From the NCBI RefSeq assembly GCF_017352135.1, contig NZ_CP071454.1, forward strand, positions 1,521,501 to 1,585,500: a stretch of DNA of 64,000 bases. The letters are read 5' to 3'. The stretch is from Rhizobium lentis (GTDB lineage: Bacteria; Pseudomonadota; Alphaproteobacteria; Rhizobiales; Rhizobiaceae). The position numbers and the translations under genes are program-made. The notes beneath the pieces are model-generated. The model saw only the letters and a list, made by a program, of their open reading frames with translations. It ran no database searches and was not told the DNA's origin. Shown here piece after piece: positions 11,899 through 20,351 of the stretch (its first letter is position 1; every line of letters begins with the position of its first letter).

Positions 11899-13526
11899 CG
11901 GCCGGCAAGAGTTACGATTTCATCATCGCCGGCGGTGGATCCGCCGCATGCGTTGCGGCCATGCGCCTGGTGCGCGATTTCGGTTTTTCGGTGCTGATCA
12001 TCGAGCGCGGACCGCGTGATACCGCGCGGCTGATGTCCTTTCCCGCCGGCTACATGAAATATCTCGCCCGCGACGATTTTCTCGAAATGCACCATACGGC
12101 ACCGCAGCCCCTGCTCGGAGGACGCGGCCCCATCGTCCCCGTCGCAAAAGCACTTGGTGGTGGCAGCGCCGTCAACGCCATGGTCTATATGCGCGGCCAG
12201 AAAGAGGATTACGACGGCTGGGCCGCCTATCTCGGCAACGAAAGGGAATGGTCCTACGGGGACATGCTCCCACACTTCAAGGATATTGAAGCCAACAGCC
12301 GTTTCAACGACCGGTATCACGGCATTTCCGGCGATCTCAGAGTTTCCGAGCCGCGCCATATCTCCGATACGACCGAGGATTTCATCCTGGCGGCGCAAGG
12401 GCTCGGCCATCCCTACAATCCTGACTTCAACGGCGTCCGGCAGAACGGCGTCGGCATTATGCAGCATACTTTCGCGCAGTGGGGCAGGCGGATCGCGCGA
12501 TCGGACGCCAAGAAGGCGTTTCTCGATCCGCTCGCGGGCGACACCAGGCTTACGATCGTCACGCAGGCGCGGGTCGATCGTATTCTTGTCGAAAACGGCC
12601 GCGCCGTCGGCGTCGCCTACACCAGCAATGGCGAGAGCCAGAGGGCGTCGGCCAACCGCGAGGTGCTTGTCGCGGCCGGCACTTACAACAGCGCCAAGCT
12701 GATGATGCTTTCAGGCATCGGCGCGGCCGACCATCTTCGCGAGCACGGCATTGCCGTTGTCGCCGATCTTCCCGGCGTCGGCGCCAATCTCCAGGACCAT
12801 CACGAGGTGCCGGTCATCGCCTCGACGAAGTCGAAATCCGGCTATTTCGGCGAGGACCGTGGCTGGCCGATGATCCGCAACGGCCTGCAATATCTGCTGT
12901 TCAATTCCGGCCCTGTCACCACGACCGGCATCGAAGCCTGCCTGTTCTACGACCCCGATGGCGGCGAGCGTCCGACGATCCAGCTCTATTGCGCGCCGAT
13001 CGTCTATCTCGACCGCGACGTCTCATCGGCAAAGCCGACGTACGGGGTGACGTTCACCTCCTGCCTGCTGAGGCCGAAGGCGCGCGGCAGTGTCAGGCTA
13101 CGCTCGGCCAATCCGGCCGACCAGCCACTGGTCGATTGCAATTTCTTCGGCGATCCCGAGGATCTGCGCCTGACCCTCGCCTCGTTGAAGACGGCGCGCC
13201 GGCTTCTGGAAACCGAACCCTTCAAGGGCAAGATCGCCGAGGAGATTCTGCCGGGACGGTCGCTTCAGGATGAGCAGTCGCTGGCGAAATTCGCCGGGCA
13301 GACGGTCAAGACCAACTACCATCCTTCCGGCAGCTTGAGGATGGGGCCGCAGAGTGATCCGATGTCGGTCGTCGACGGCAGGTTGCGCGTGCGCGGCGTG
13401 GATGGGCTGAGGGTGATCGATTGCTCGATCATCCCTTTCATTCCGTCGGGCAACACCAACGCCCCGGCCATGGCGATCGGATCGAAGGCCGCGAGCATGA
13501 TCGCCGCAGATCACCGGTCAAGCTGA
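11895..13526 (+). CDS. GMC-family FAD oxidoreductase (choline dehydrogenase-like)
   Basis: A 543-residue flavoprotein. The N-terminal dinucleotide fold reads FIIAGGGSAACVAAMRL. Then come the GMC signature 1 region (ALGGGSAVNAMVYMRGQ), signature 2 (AGTYNSAKLMMLSGIG), and the C-terminal catalytic region with YHPSGSLRMG and SGNTNAPAMAIGSKAA. GMC enzymes oxidise alcohols, sugars or choline with FAD. The canonical glycine-cysteine in the FAD fold (GSAGCV) is Ala-Cys here, a mild change. No signal peptide is seen, so it is probably cytoplasmic or membrane-associated. It starts within the stop of the DapA-like gene and ends nine bases from a convergent acyltransferase gene. Confidence 0.9.
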   Translation: MTAGKSYDFIIAGGGSAACVAAMRLVRDFGFSVLIIERGPRDTARLMSFPAGYMKYLARDDFLEMHHTAPQPLLGGRGPIVPVAKALGGGSAVNAMVYMRGQKEDYDGWAAYLGNEREWSYGDMLPHFKDIEANSRFNDRYHGISGDLRVSEPRHISDTTEDFILAAQGLGHPYNPDFNGVRQNGVGIMQHTFAQWGRRIARSDAKKAFLDPLAGDTRLTIVTQARVDRILVENGRAVGVAYTSNGESQRASANREVLVAAGTYNSAKLMMLSGIGAADHLREHGIAVVADLPGVGANLQDHHEVPVIASTKSKSGYFGEDRGWPMIRNGLQYLLFNSGPVTTTGIEACLFYDPDGGERPTIQLYCAPIVYLDRDVSSAKPTYGVTFTSCLLRPKARGSVRLRSANPADQPLVDCNFFGDPEDLRLTLASLKTARRLLETEPFKGKIAEEILPGRSLQDEQSLAKFAGQTVKTNYHPSGSLRMGPQSDPMSVVDGRLRVRGVDGLRVIDCSIIPFIPSGNTNAPAMAIGSKAASMIAADHRSS

Positions 13527-13535
13527 CGAAGATGT

Positions 13536-14486
13536 CTAAACGGCGACAACCGGAATCTCGGGACGCACGACCGCAGCCGGTAGACCGGCCGGCACGAAGG
13601 TCGCGTCGCCATCGGCTGCCATGTCGTGCACCGTATGTTTCTCCAGCGCCTTCGTCACCTCGTTTAGGTCGCCGTCCAGATGTTCGGCGGGGATGAGATT
13701 GCCGATGACGAAATCGAAGCGGTCGCCGCGTTTGTTCAAGAGCTCGTGAAACACGGTCATGTCGCGAAGCTCCGTCGACCATTTCGCCAGCCAATAGAAC
13801 AGGCCGGAATTGCGCGCCGTCATATGCACGGGCAGGATCGGCAGATTATATTTGCGCGCCAGCCCGACGGCCGAGGTCTTCCAGGGGCGTTCGTTCAGCC
13901 GGCCGTTCGCCCAATAGGCGATGCGGCCCGAGGGAAAAAGCACCGTCGCCTTGCCTTCCCTCACCGCATGATTTGTCAGTTGCAGCGTCTCGCGCGCCTT
14001 GAGCTTGCTCTTGTGCTCCTCCCGCCATTCGACAGGAATGATCATCTCCGCAAAGCGCGGATTGACACGGATCGCATCGCGATTGGCAAAGAACATCATA
14101 TCCGGCCGGCGCGCTTTCAGGAGATCGAAGACGGCAACACCGTCGGCAATGCCGGTCGGGTGGTTGCTGACGAGGATGAAGCCGCCTGTATCGGGAATGC
14201 GTTCGCCATGGGTTATGCCGATGTCGAGTTTGAGCACGTCACTCAGATATTCGAACGATTGGAAGCCCGGCATATTGGCAACCGCGTTGGCGAATTCGAT
14301 CGCCTTGTTGTAGCGCAAAAGCGTATAGAGGAAAGGTCGCATGACCGGCCAAAGCGGATTCTTGACGATCCTCCGGCCGCGTTCGGCAATCAGCGTATCG
14401 ACGATATGACCTGGCTTTCCCTGTGAAACGAGAGCGATCGCTTCCGCGAGCTGTCCGAAAGCCGTCATGGAGTCGCGCCGTGCCAT
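13536..14486 (-). CDS. Lysophospholipid acyltransferase family protein (PlsC-like)
   Basis: A 316-residue acyltransferase. The histidine/aspartate block reads SNHPTGIADG, a five-residue spacing that I associate with the COG3176-type branch (HPxGxxDG) rather than the classical HX4D of PlsC. Further family motifs are FFANRDAIRVNP, FPSGRIAYW and PVHMTARNSGLFYWLA. Members acylate lysophosphatidic acid or ornithine lipids at the inner membrane; the acceptor is not clear here. ATG 14486 has AGGA six bases upstream. It is convergent with the GMC gene and divergent from xerC, so it is a single-gene unit. Confidence 0.85.
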   Translation of the reverse strand: MARRDSMTAFGQLAEAIALVSQGKPGHIVDTLIAERGRRIVKNPLWPVMRPFLYTLLRYNKAIEFANAVANMPGFQSFEYLSDVLKLDIGITHGERIPDTGGFILVSNHPTGIADGVAVFDLLKARRPDMMFFANRDAIRVNPRFAEMIIPVEWREEHKSKLKARETLQLTNHAVREGKATVLFPSGRIAYWANGRLNERPWKTSAVGLARKYNLPILPVHMTARNSGLFYWLAKWSTELRDMTVFHELLNKRGDRFDFVIGNLIPAEHLDGDLNEVTKALEKHTVHDMAADGDATFVPAGLPAAVVRPEIPVVAV

Positions 14487-14625
14487 GAAAGATCCTGTCT
14501 ATGGGCTAGAAGCTATCGCAGTACAATATGATCGAAGGATGACAAAGCCTTGGCCGGCATTAGCAATTCCATAACCGTTCCCGTTTCAAGATTGGCGACC
14601 TTAGGGGCAAATTCAAGGCCGTGAC

Positions 14626-15561
14626 GTGAACGAACTATTGGTTATCGCCGATCCGCGCCTGATGGCGGAACGCGCCGCGTGGCTCGAAAACCTCGCTCGC
14701 GAGCGTCGCCTTTCCGAGCACACGCTCGATGCCTATGAGCGTGACACCCGCCAGTTCCTGACCTTCCTCACCGGCCACCTCGCCGGGCCCGCGACGCTCG
14801 GCGATATCCGGGAATTGCGCCCTGCCGATTTCCGCGCCTTTCTCGCGGCCCGGCGCAAACAGGGCTCCGGCGCCCGCTCGCTCGGCCGCAATCTTGCGGG
14901 CCTGCGCTCGCTGCTGCGTCATCTTGAAAAGAAGGGCCTGGTCAATGCCGCCGGCGCCGGCGCCATACGCTCGCCGAAGCAGCCGAAATCGCTGCCCAAG
15001 CCGCTGTCGGACACGCAGGCGATCACCGTCGTCAGCAACGAGGCTCAGCTCCATGACGAACCGTGGATCGCCGCGCGCGATGCTGCGGTCTTGACGCTGC
15101 TCTACGGCTGTGGCCTACGCATCTCCGAAGCCCTCGATCTCATTCCTTCCGACCTGCCGAACGGCGCGACGACGCTGCGCATCACCGGCAAGGGCAACAA
15201 GACACGGTTGGTGCCGCTGCTCTCAGTGGTTCTCGACGCGGTCGAAAAATACCGCGCGCTCTGCCCCTACGATCTTGAAAGCAGCGAGCCGCTGTTTCGC
15301 GGCGCCCGCGGCGGCAAGCTGCAGCCGGCGATCATCCAGCGCAGCATGCAGAAGATGCGGAGCGCCCTCGGCCTGCCGGAGACGGCAACGCCACATGCAT
15401 TGCGCCACTCCTTCGCCACGCACCTGCTTGCCGGCGGTGGCGATCTGCGGACGATTCAGGAATTGCTCGGCCATGCCAGCCTTTCCACAACGCAGGTCTA
15501 TACCGGCGTCGATGCGTCGCGCTTGCTTGAGGTGTATGATAGGGCGCATCCGCGCGCGTAA
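14626..15561 (+). CDS. xerC: Site-specific tyrosine recombinase XerC
   Basis: A 311-residue recombinase that, with XerD, resolves chromosome dimers at dif. The N-terminal SAM-like domain (LARERRLSEHTLDAYERDTRQF) precedes the catalytic domain. All active-site positions are visible: R in CGLRISEAL, K in TGKGNKTRLVPL, H-x-x-R in PHALRHSFATHLLA, H in LLGHASLSTT, and the nucleophile Y in QVYTG. The start is GTG 14626; ATG 14662 is an alternative that would remove part of the N-terminal arm. The 139 bases before it are shared with the divergent acyltransferase gene. Confidence 0.95.
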   Translation: MNELLVIADPRLMAERAAWLENLARERRLSEHTLDAYERDTRQFLTFLTGHLAGPATLGDIRELRPADFRAFLAARRKQGSGARSLGRNLAGLRSLLRHLEKKGLVNAAGAGAIRSPKQPKSLPKPLSDTQAITVVSNEAQLHDEPWIAARDAAVLTLLYGCGLRISEALDLIPSDLPNGATTLRITGKGNKTRLVPLLSVVLDAVEKYRALCPYDLESSEPLFRGARGGKLQPAIIQRSMQKMRSALGLPETATPHALRHSFATHLLAGGGDLRTIQELLGHASLSTTQVYTGVDASRLLEVYDRAHPRA

Positions 15562-15675
15562 TGCATCTCGCCCAAAGGTGCGCAACGGTTTTGAGGCGAC
15601 GACAAGCGGTACGACAGCTTCAATCTTTCGTTAACGCATTCTCTTAAGCGAATATGCGCAAGCCGGGGGTAGAGC

Positions 15676-16788
15676 ATGAAGCTTACAAGGCCTGTGATGG
15701 GAACACGCATCATGACGATATCAATCGGCCGCCGGACGTTTCATCTCATGGCGCCGGGCAATCTGCTGCTCTGGCTGATCGCAGCCTTTCACATGCTGCT
15801 TCTCGCGGCCCTGTTTGCCGCCCTTTTGACTGCTCGACCGGCAATGGCCGCCGACGAGTCCTGCACCGGCCGCAACCTGGTGGTCGAGCTGCAGCAGAAC
15901 GACCCAACCCGCTATGCCGCGGCGGTCAAGGAAGCCGAGGCGACGCCGAACGGCCAGGGCATTTTCTGGAAGATCGAAAAGTCGGGACTTGCCCCCTCCT
16001 GGCTGCTCGGCAGCATGCATGTCACCGATCCACGCGTGCTGGCCCTGCCGCCGCGCGCCCAGGCCGCCCACGACGGCGCCGATACGATCATCATCGAATC
16101 CGACGAGATCCTCGATGAGCGCAAAGCCACCGCCGCCCTGCTCGCAAGGCCCGAACTGACGATGTTCACCGACGGCACGACGATCGACAAGCTGCTCTCG
16201 CCCGAGGATTACAAGCGCCTCGAAGCCGGCCTCAAGCAGCGCGGCATTCCGCTCGGCGCCGTCTCCCGCATGCGGCCCTGGATGATCTCGAGCGCCGTTG
16301 CCCTCCCGGCTTGCGAGATCGCCCGCAAGGCGAAAGGCGTGAAATTCCTCGACCAGAAGATCGCGGCCGATGCTGCTGCCGAAGGCAAAACAGTCAAGGG
16401 ACTGGAAACCCTTGCCGAGCAAATCCAGGCCATGGCCGACCTGCCGATCGAATTCCATCTAAAGTCGCTGATCGAAACGCTGGAACTCGGCGACAAGATG
16501 AACGACGTCGTCGAAACGATGACCGATCTCTATCTCTCCGGCGATATCGCCATGACCATGCCGATGCTGAAGACCCTAACGCCGGAAGGCGAAGGCGAAA
16601 CCAGCGACTACGCCGCCTTCGAACAACGTGTCATCCTCGACCGCAACAAGCTGATGGCCGAGCGCGCGGCGCCCATTCTCGACGGCGGCAACGTCTTCAT
16701 GGCCGTCGGCGCCCTGCATCTGCCCGGTAAGGACGGCGTTATCGAACTGCTGCGCAAGCAGGGCTTTACCGTCAACGCGGTGAACTGA
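15676..16788 (+). CDS. TraB/PrgY/GumN family protein, membrane-anchored
   Basis: A 370-residue protein with an N-terminal hydrophobic helix (about residues 28-52, ending ARPAMAADES), which is a signal or anchor that puts the rest in the periplasm. The TraB/GumN domain carries both hallmark motifs: LLGSMHVTDPRV (GxxH) near residue 112 and AVGALHLPGKDGVIELL close to the C-terminus, with a conserved acidic patch IIESDEILDE. Some relatives are proposed metalloproteases resembling Tiki; in Xanthomonas gumN lies beside xanthan genes. No function is established here. It follows xerC by 114 bases and is probably transcribed alone, ending before the hairpin at 16924. Confidence 0.88.
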   Translation: MKLTRPVMGTRIMTISIGRRTFHLMAPGNLLLWLIAAFHMLLLAALFAALLTARPAMAADESCTGRNLVVELQQNDPTRYAAAVKEAEATPNGQGIFWKIEKSGLAPSWLLGSMHVTDPRVLALPPRAQAAHDGADTIIIESDEILDERKATAALLARPELTMFTDGTTIDKLLSPEDYKRLEAGLKQRGIPLGAVSRMRPWMISSAVALPACEIARKAKGVKFLDQKIAADAAAEGKTVKGLETLAEQIQAMADLPIEFHLKSLIETLELGDKMNDVVETMTDLYLSGDIAMTMPMLKTLTPEGEGETSDYAAFEQRVILDRNKLMAERAAPILDGGNVFMAVGALHLPGKDGVIELLRKQGFTVNAVN

Positions 16789-16923
16789 ACCTGTCGGCAA
16801 TCAGCCAAGCGACATGCGGCGCAACACATCGCTTTTCCAACAGACTGAGACTGTAACGCATGACGGACGGCTGCTGAATTCCTGATCTCCGTGGCATCCC
16901 GGACTCGGCGATACCAAGTAGAA

Positions 16924-16951
16924 CAGCCGCTTGCCTTCCGGCAAGCGGCTG
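16924..16951 (-). terminator. Strong hairpin ending the mdh-suc-lpdA run
   Basis: CAGCCGCTTGCC (16924-16935) and GGCAAGCGGCTG (16940-16951) form a perfect 12-bp stem with a TTCC loop. It lies 28 bases past the lpdA stop. No T-run follows on the minus strand, so it may be a processing/stability hairpin or a weak bidirectional terminator between lpdA and the convergent TraB-family gene. Confidence 0.7.
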
Positions 16952-16978
16952 CGCGCTTCATTACGAAAAATGCAAGTT

Positions 16979-18385
16979 TTACATATGGATCGGCTTGAAG
17001 AAGGTCGCGAGCGCGGCCTCCTTTACGGCTTCCGACATCGTCGGATGGGCGTGGCAGGTGCGGCCGAGATCTTCGGAAGAGCCGCCGAATTCCATCAGCA
17101 CGGCGATCTCGTGGATCATCTCGCCGGCGCCGAAGCCGACGATATGGCCGCCGAGCACCCGGTCGGTCTCCTTATCGGCGAGGATCTTGACGAAGCCGTC
17201 GGTCGCGAGCATCGCACGAGCGCGGCCGTTTGCGGTGAATGGAAACTTTCCGACCTTGTAGGCGACGCCTGCCGCCTTCAGCTCTTCCTCGGTCTTGCCG
17301 ACCGAAGCGATTTCCGGCTGTGTGTAAACGACGCTCGGAACGACCTCGTAGTTCACATGGCCATGCTGGCCGGCGAGGATTTCAGCGAGCGCCACACCCT
17401 CGTCTTCCGCCTTGTGCGCCAGCATCGGGCCCTTGACCACGTCGCCGATCGCATAGATGCCGGCGACATTGGTCTTGAAGTGGTCGTCGATCTCGACGCG
17501 GCCGCGATTGTCGAGCGCCACACCGGCTTCTTCTAGCCCGAGGCCCGATGTGTAGGGCTTGCGGCCGGTGGCGATCAGCACGACTTCGGCCTCGAGCGTC
17601 ATCTTCTCGCCGCCCTTGACCGGCTCGAAGGTGACCTTGGCGCCCTTGTCGCCCTTTTCGACGCCGGTCACCTTGGCGCTGAGATTGAAATCGATGCCCT
17701 GCTTGGCGAGCATGCGCTGGAACTGCTTGGAGACTTCGCCGTCCATGCCGCCGAGGATGGTGTCGAGATATTCGACGACGGTGACCTTGGCGCCGAGGCG
17801 CGACCAGACCGAGCCGAGTTCGAGGCCGATGACGCCGCCGCCGACGACGATCAGCGTTTCCGGCACCTTCTCCAGCGCAATGCCGCCGGTGGAGGAAATG
17901 ATGGTTTTCTCATCGATCTCGACGTGCACACCGGGAATGCCGGCGACGTCGGAACCGGTGGCGATCACGATATTCTTGCCCTCGATCTCCTGCACTGTGC
18001 CGTCCTCGGCAGTGACGGAAACCTTGCCGGCCGAGACGATCTTGCCGGTGCCCTTGATGGCATCGATCTTGTTCTTCTTGAAGAGGAAGGCGACGCCGTC
18101 GACATTTGCCTTCACCGTCGCATCCTTGTGCGCCATCATATTGCCAAGGTTGAGCGTCGGGGCCGGAACATCGATCCCGAGCGCGCCCAGTCCGTGACCG
18201 GCCTGATGGAACATTTCGGAAGCATGCAGCAGCGCCTTCGACGGAATGCAGCCGACGTTGAGGCAGGTGCCGCCATAGGTCGCCCGCTTTTCGACGACGG
18301 CGACCTTGAGGCCGAGCTGGGCCGCCTTGACGGCGCAAACGTAGCCGCCCGGGCCGGTTCCGATAATGATCACATCGTAAGACAT
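16979..18385 (-). CDS. lpdA: Dihydrolipoyl dehydrogenase (E3)
   Basis: A 468-residue flavoprotein that reoxidises the lipoyl arm of 2-oxoglutarate dehydrogenase (and possibly other complexes) and passes electrons to NAD. Visible features are the FAD fold IIIGTGPGGYVCAVKAAQLG, the redox disulfide in GGTCLNVGCIPSK, the NAD fold VVGGGVIGLELGSVW, AIGDVVKGPMLAHKA, and the C-terminal HAHPTMSE catalytic histidine. ATG 18385 (MSYDVIIIG) is chosen over a long upstream frame that crosses the LysE gene. It is the last gene of an eleven-gene same-strand run beginning at mdh, 25 bases after the LysE-type exporter. Confidence 0.97.
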   Translation of the reverse strand: MSYDVIIIGTGPGGYVCAVKAAQLGLKVAVVEKRATYGGTCLNVGCIPSKALLHASEMFHQAGHGLGALGIDVPAPTLNLGNMMAHKDATVKANVDGVAFLFKKNKIDAIKGTGKIVSAGKVSVTAEDGTVQEIEGKNIVIATGSDVAGIPGVHVEIDEKTIISSTGGIALEKVPETLIVVGGGVIGLELGSVWSRLGAKVTVVEYLDTILGGMDGEVSKQFQRMLAKQGIDFNLSAKVTGVEKGDKGAKVTFEPVKGGEKMTLEAEVVLIATGRKPYTSGLGLEEAGVALDNRGRVEIDDHFKTNVAGIYAIGDVVKGPMLAHKAEDEGVALAEILAGQHGHVNYEVVPSVVYTQPEIASVGKTEEELKAAGVAYKVGKFPFTANGRARAMLATDGFVKILADKETDRVLGGHIVGFGAGEMIHEIAVLMEFGGSSEDLGRTCHAHPTMSEAVKEAALATFFKPIHM

Positions 18386-18410
18386 TGCTTTTTTCCCTTT
18401 GGATTTTCGT

Positions 18411-19049
18411 TTAATCGGCCGCGCGTGCGAGCGCGAGGCGGAAGCCGAAGCCAACAAGTGCGGCGCCGGTGATGCGGTTGAACCATTTGCCGCTGGCGAT
18501 GAAGCGGTCACGGATCGCCTTGACCGTGAAGAAATAGGAGACGCCGGCAAACCAGGCGACGAGCGCCGTCGCCATGCCGATGCCGTAGGAGAATTGGATC
18601 AGCGCCGGGGTGTCGTGATGCACCAGCGTCGAAAACAGGGACAGGAAGAACAGCACCGGCTTCGGGTTCAGCGCATTGGTGATGAAGCCCATGCCAAGGC
18701 ATTTCAGCACCGAGACCGGCTGGCGCCTTTCGGCCGCCACCTCGATCTCGCGCACTTTGAAGCCCGGCTCGCGGAACGAGTTGATGCCGAGATAAACGAG
18801 ATAGGCGACGCCCGCCCATTTGATCGTCGCAAACAGCATCAGTGATTGCGACACGATGAGTCCGAGGCCGAGGATCGTATAGCTGACATGGAAGAGCAGC
18901 GAGATGCCCATGCCGAGCCCGGGCATAATGGCGGCACGGCGCCCATGAACGATGCTCTGGCGCAGAATGACAGCAAAATCGGCGCCCGGCGCGACAATGA
19001 AGATCGAGAAGACGGCCATCAGGCCGAGAAATTCGAACATGTAAGACAT
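18411..19049 (-). CDS. LysE/RhtB-family amino-acid exporter
   Basis: A 212-residue membrane protein with six hydrophobic segments. The first begins FLGLMAVFSIFIVAPGADFAVI, where the PGAD/PGPD turn is the family signature, and the middle has the TNALNPKPVLFFLSLF motif. LysE/RhtB proteins export lysine, homoserine, threonine or similar metabolites. It sits between the SDR gene (22-base gap) and lpdA (25-base gap) within the citric-acid-cycle run, so it is probably co-transcribed with lpdA. The substrate is unknown. It is one of three LysE-type exporters in the window; the others are at 52962-53603 and 57565-58212. Confidence 0.9.
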   Translation of the reverse strand: MSYMFEFLGLMAVFSIFIVAPGADFAVILRQSIVHGRRAAIMPGLGMGISLLFHVSYTILGLGLIVSQSLMLFATIKWAGVAYLVYLGINSFREPGFKVREIEVAAERRQPVSVLKCLGMGFITNALNPKPVLFFLSLFSTLVHHDTPALIQFSYGIGMATALVAWFAGVSYFFTVKAIRDRFIASGKWFNRITGAALVGFGFRLALARAAD

Positions 19050-19071
19050 TGCTGTGTTTCGTCCTGTCGCT

Positions 19072-19824
19072 CTAGCGGCCGCCGCTCACGTTGAGGATTG
19101 TTCCCGTGACATAAGAGGCGGAAGAAGACAGGAGATAGAGGATCGCGTCCGCCACCTCCTCGGCAGTCCCCGCGCGCTGCATCGGGATCGATGATGCCAT
19201 CTCGCGCGCCCGGTCCGGCAGCCCGCCCGAGGCATGCAGGTCGGTTTCGATGATGCCGGGGCGGATGGCATTGACGCGGATGCCCTCGGCAGCGACCTCG
19301 CGCGCAAGTCCGATCGTCAGCGTATCGATGGCCGCCTTCGAGGCGGCATAGTCGACATACTGCGCCGCTGAACCCAGAACCGCCGCCATCGAAGAGACAT
19401 TGACGATCGCCCCGCCCCGCCCGCCATGTCGGCTCGACATGCGACGCACGGCTTCTCCCGCACAAAGGATAGAGCCGGTCACATTGATGCGCAGCATTCG
19501 TTCGATCCGCTCCGCCGACATCTCGTCGACCCGCTGCGGAAAGTCGACGACACCAGCGTTGTTGACGAGCCCGTCCAGCCGGCCGAAATGGCGATCGACG
19601 GCAGCAAACATCGAGATGATATCGGAAGCCTTGCCGACGTCTCCCTCGATCGCCACCGCTTCGCCGCCGGCCTCGGTGATCGCCGTGACGACGGCCTCCG
19701 CCGCCTTTCGGCTCGAAGCGTAATTTACCGCGACGCGCCAGCCCTGGCGCGCGGCGAGCCGCGCGACGGCGGCGCCGATGCCCCGGCTTCCGCCGGTCAC
19801 GAGAAGAACAGGTGCATCACTCAT
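19072..19824 (-). CDS. Short-chain dehydrogenase/reductase (SDR)
   Basis: A 250-residue classical SDR. The cofactor loop is TGGSRGIG (residues about 10-17), NNAG is at about 90, the catalytic serine is in VNVSSMAAV, and the YxxxK pair is in YVDYAASKAA. The arginine following the first strand region (NYASSRKAAE) favours NADPH. The C-terminal PGIIETDLHASGG and YVTGTILNVSGGR are typical of FabG-like members. Its ATG overlaps the stop of the secreted unknown gene by four bases (ATGA), and it precedes the LysE exporter by 22 bases. The substrate cannot be told from sequence. Confidence 0.9.
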   Translation of the reverse strand: MSDAPVLLVTGGSRGIGAAVARLAARQGWRVAVNYASSRKAAEAVVTAITEAGGEAVAIEGDVGKASDIISMFAAVDRHFGRLDGLVNNAGVVDFPQRVDEMSAERIERMLRINVTGSILCAGEAVRRMSSRHGGRGGAIVNVSSMAAVLGSAAQYVDYAASKAAIDTLTIGLAREVAAEGIRVNAIRPGIIETDLHASGGLPDRAREMASSIPMQRAGTAEEVADAILYLLSSSASYVTGTILNVSGGR

Positions 19825-20351
19825 GTCGCGCACTCCTTCAAGGTCAACACATCCCAGGGCGCCACGGAAGCCTTGCCATTGCCCCAGGCGCTCGATTCGC
19901 GAATGGCGGGACCGAGGCCGGGAAGCATGAGCTTTTCGGCGGCCTCTGCGCCTTCCGGCTGCAGATTGTCGATCTCGCCTTTGGCATTCATGCCATAGAC
20001 GGCGCCCTGCCACACCGTGCAGGCGTCGAGATCGGCACCGGTCGCGTCGCCCTCGGGGCAGTTGAACATCAGGATGCCGATCGCGCGCACCGGATCTTCC
20101 GATGGCATGACATAACCTTCCATGATGACGGATGTCTTGAGCGCGCTGATCTTGAACTGGTTGCTGGCGGCAGCCGAGGGAGAATTCAGCGGCGCGAAGC
20201 GCAGTTCGTAGGCGCCGTCGCGGTCGACGTAGACGGCCCGTTCCTGCTTGCACTCGGCGCCGAAGGTGACAGCAGGCATGGCGAAAAACGTCGCGATTGC
20301 GATTGCGGCCACGCCCTTCCGTCCTGTCACGATGCCGATTCCTGTGCTCAT
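19821..20351 (-). CDS. Secreted protein of unknown function in the sucB-lpdA run
   Basis: A 176-residue protein with a signal peptide (basic MSTGIGIVTGRKG, hydrophobic core to residue about 31, cleavage likely before AEC). The mature part has four cysteines (ECKQ, FNCPEG, DACTVW, LKECAT), compatible with two disulfides in the periplasm, and a beta-rich look without a motif I recognise. It overlaps the DUF4241 gene upstream and the SDR gene downstream by four bases each (ATGA), so the three are translationally coupled. The tight pairing with another secreted protein suggests the two act together, which is inference. I do not recognise a family. Confidence 0.75.
   Translation of the reverse strand: MSTGIGIVTGRKGVAAIAIATFFAMPAVTFGAECKQERAVYVDRDGAYELRFAPLNSPSAAASNQFKISALKTSVIMEGYVMPSEDPVRAIGILMFNCPEGDATGADLDACTVWQGAVYGMNAKGEIDNLQPEGAEAAEKLMLPGLGPAIRESSAWGNGKASVAPWDVLTLKECAT

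Noticed and set aside
15632..15650. TTAA...TTAA pair in the gap between xerC and the TraB-family gene
   Set aside because: The spacer is nine bases (TTAACGCATTCTCTTAA), not seven, so it does not match the CtrA consensus.
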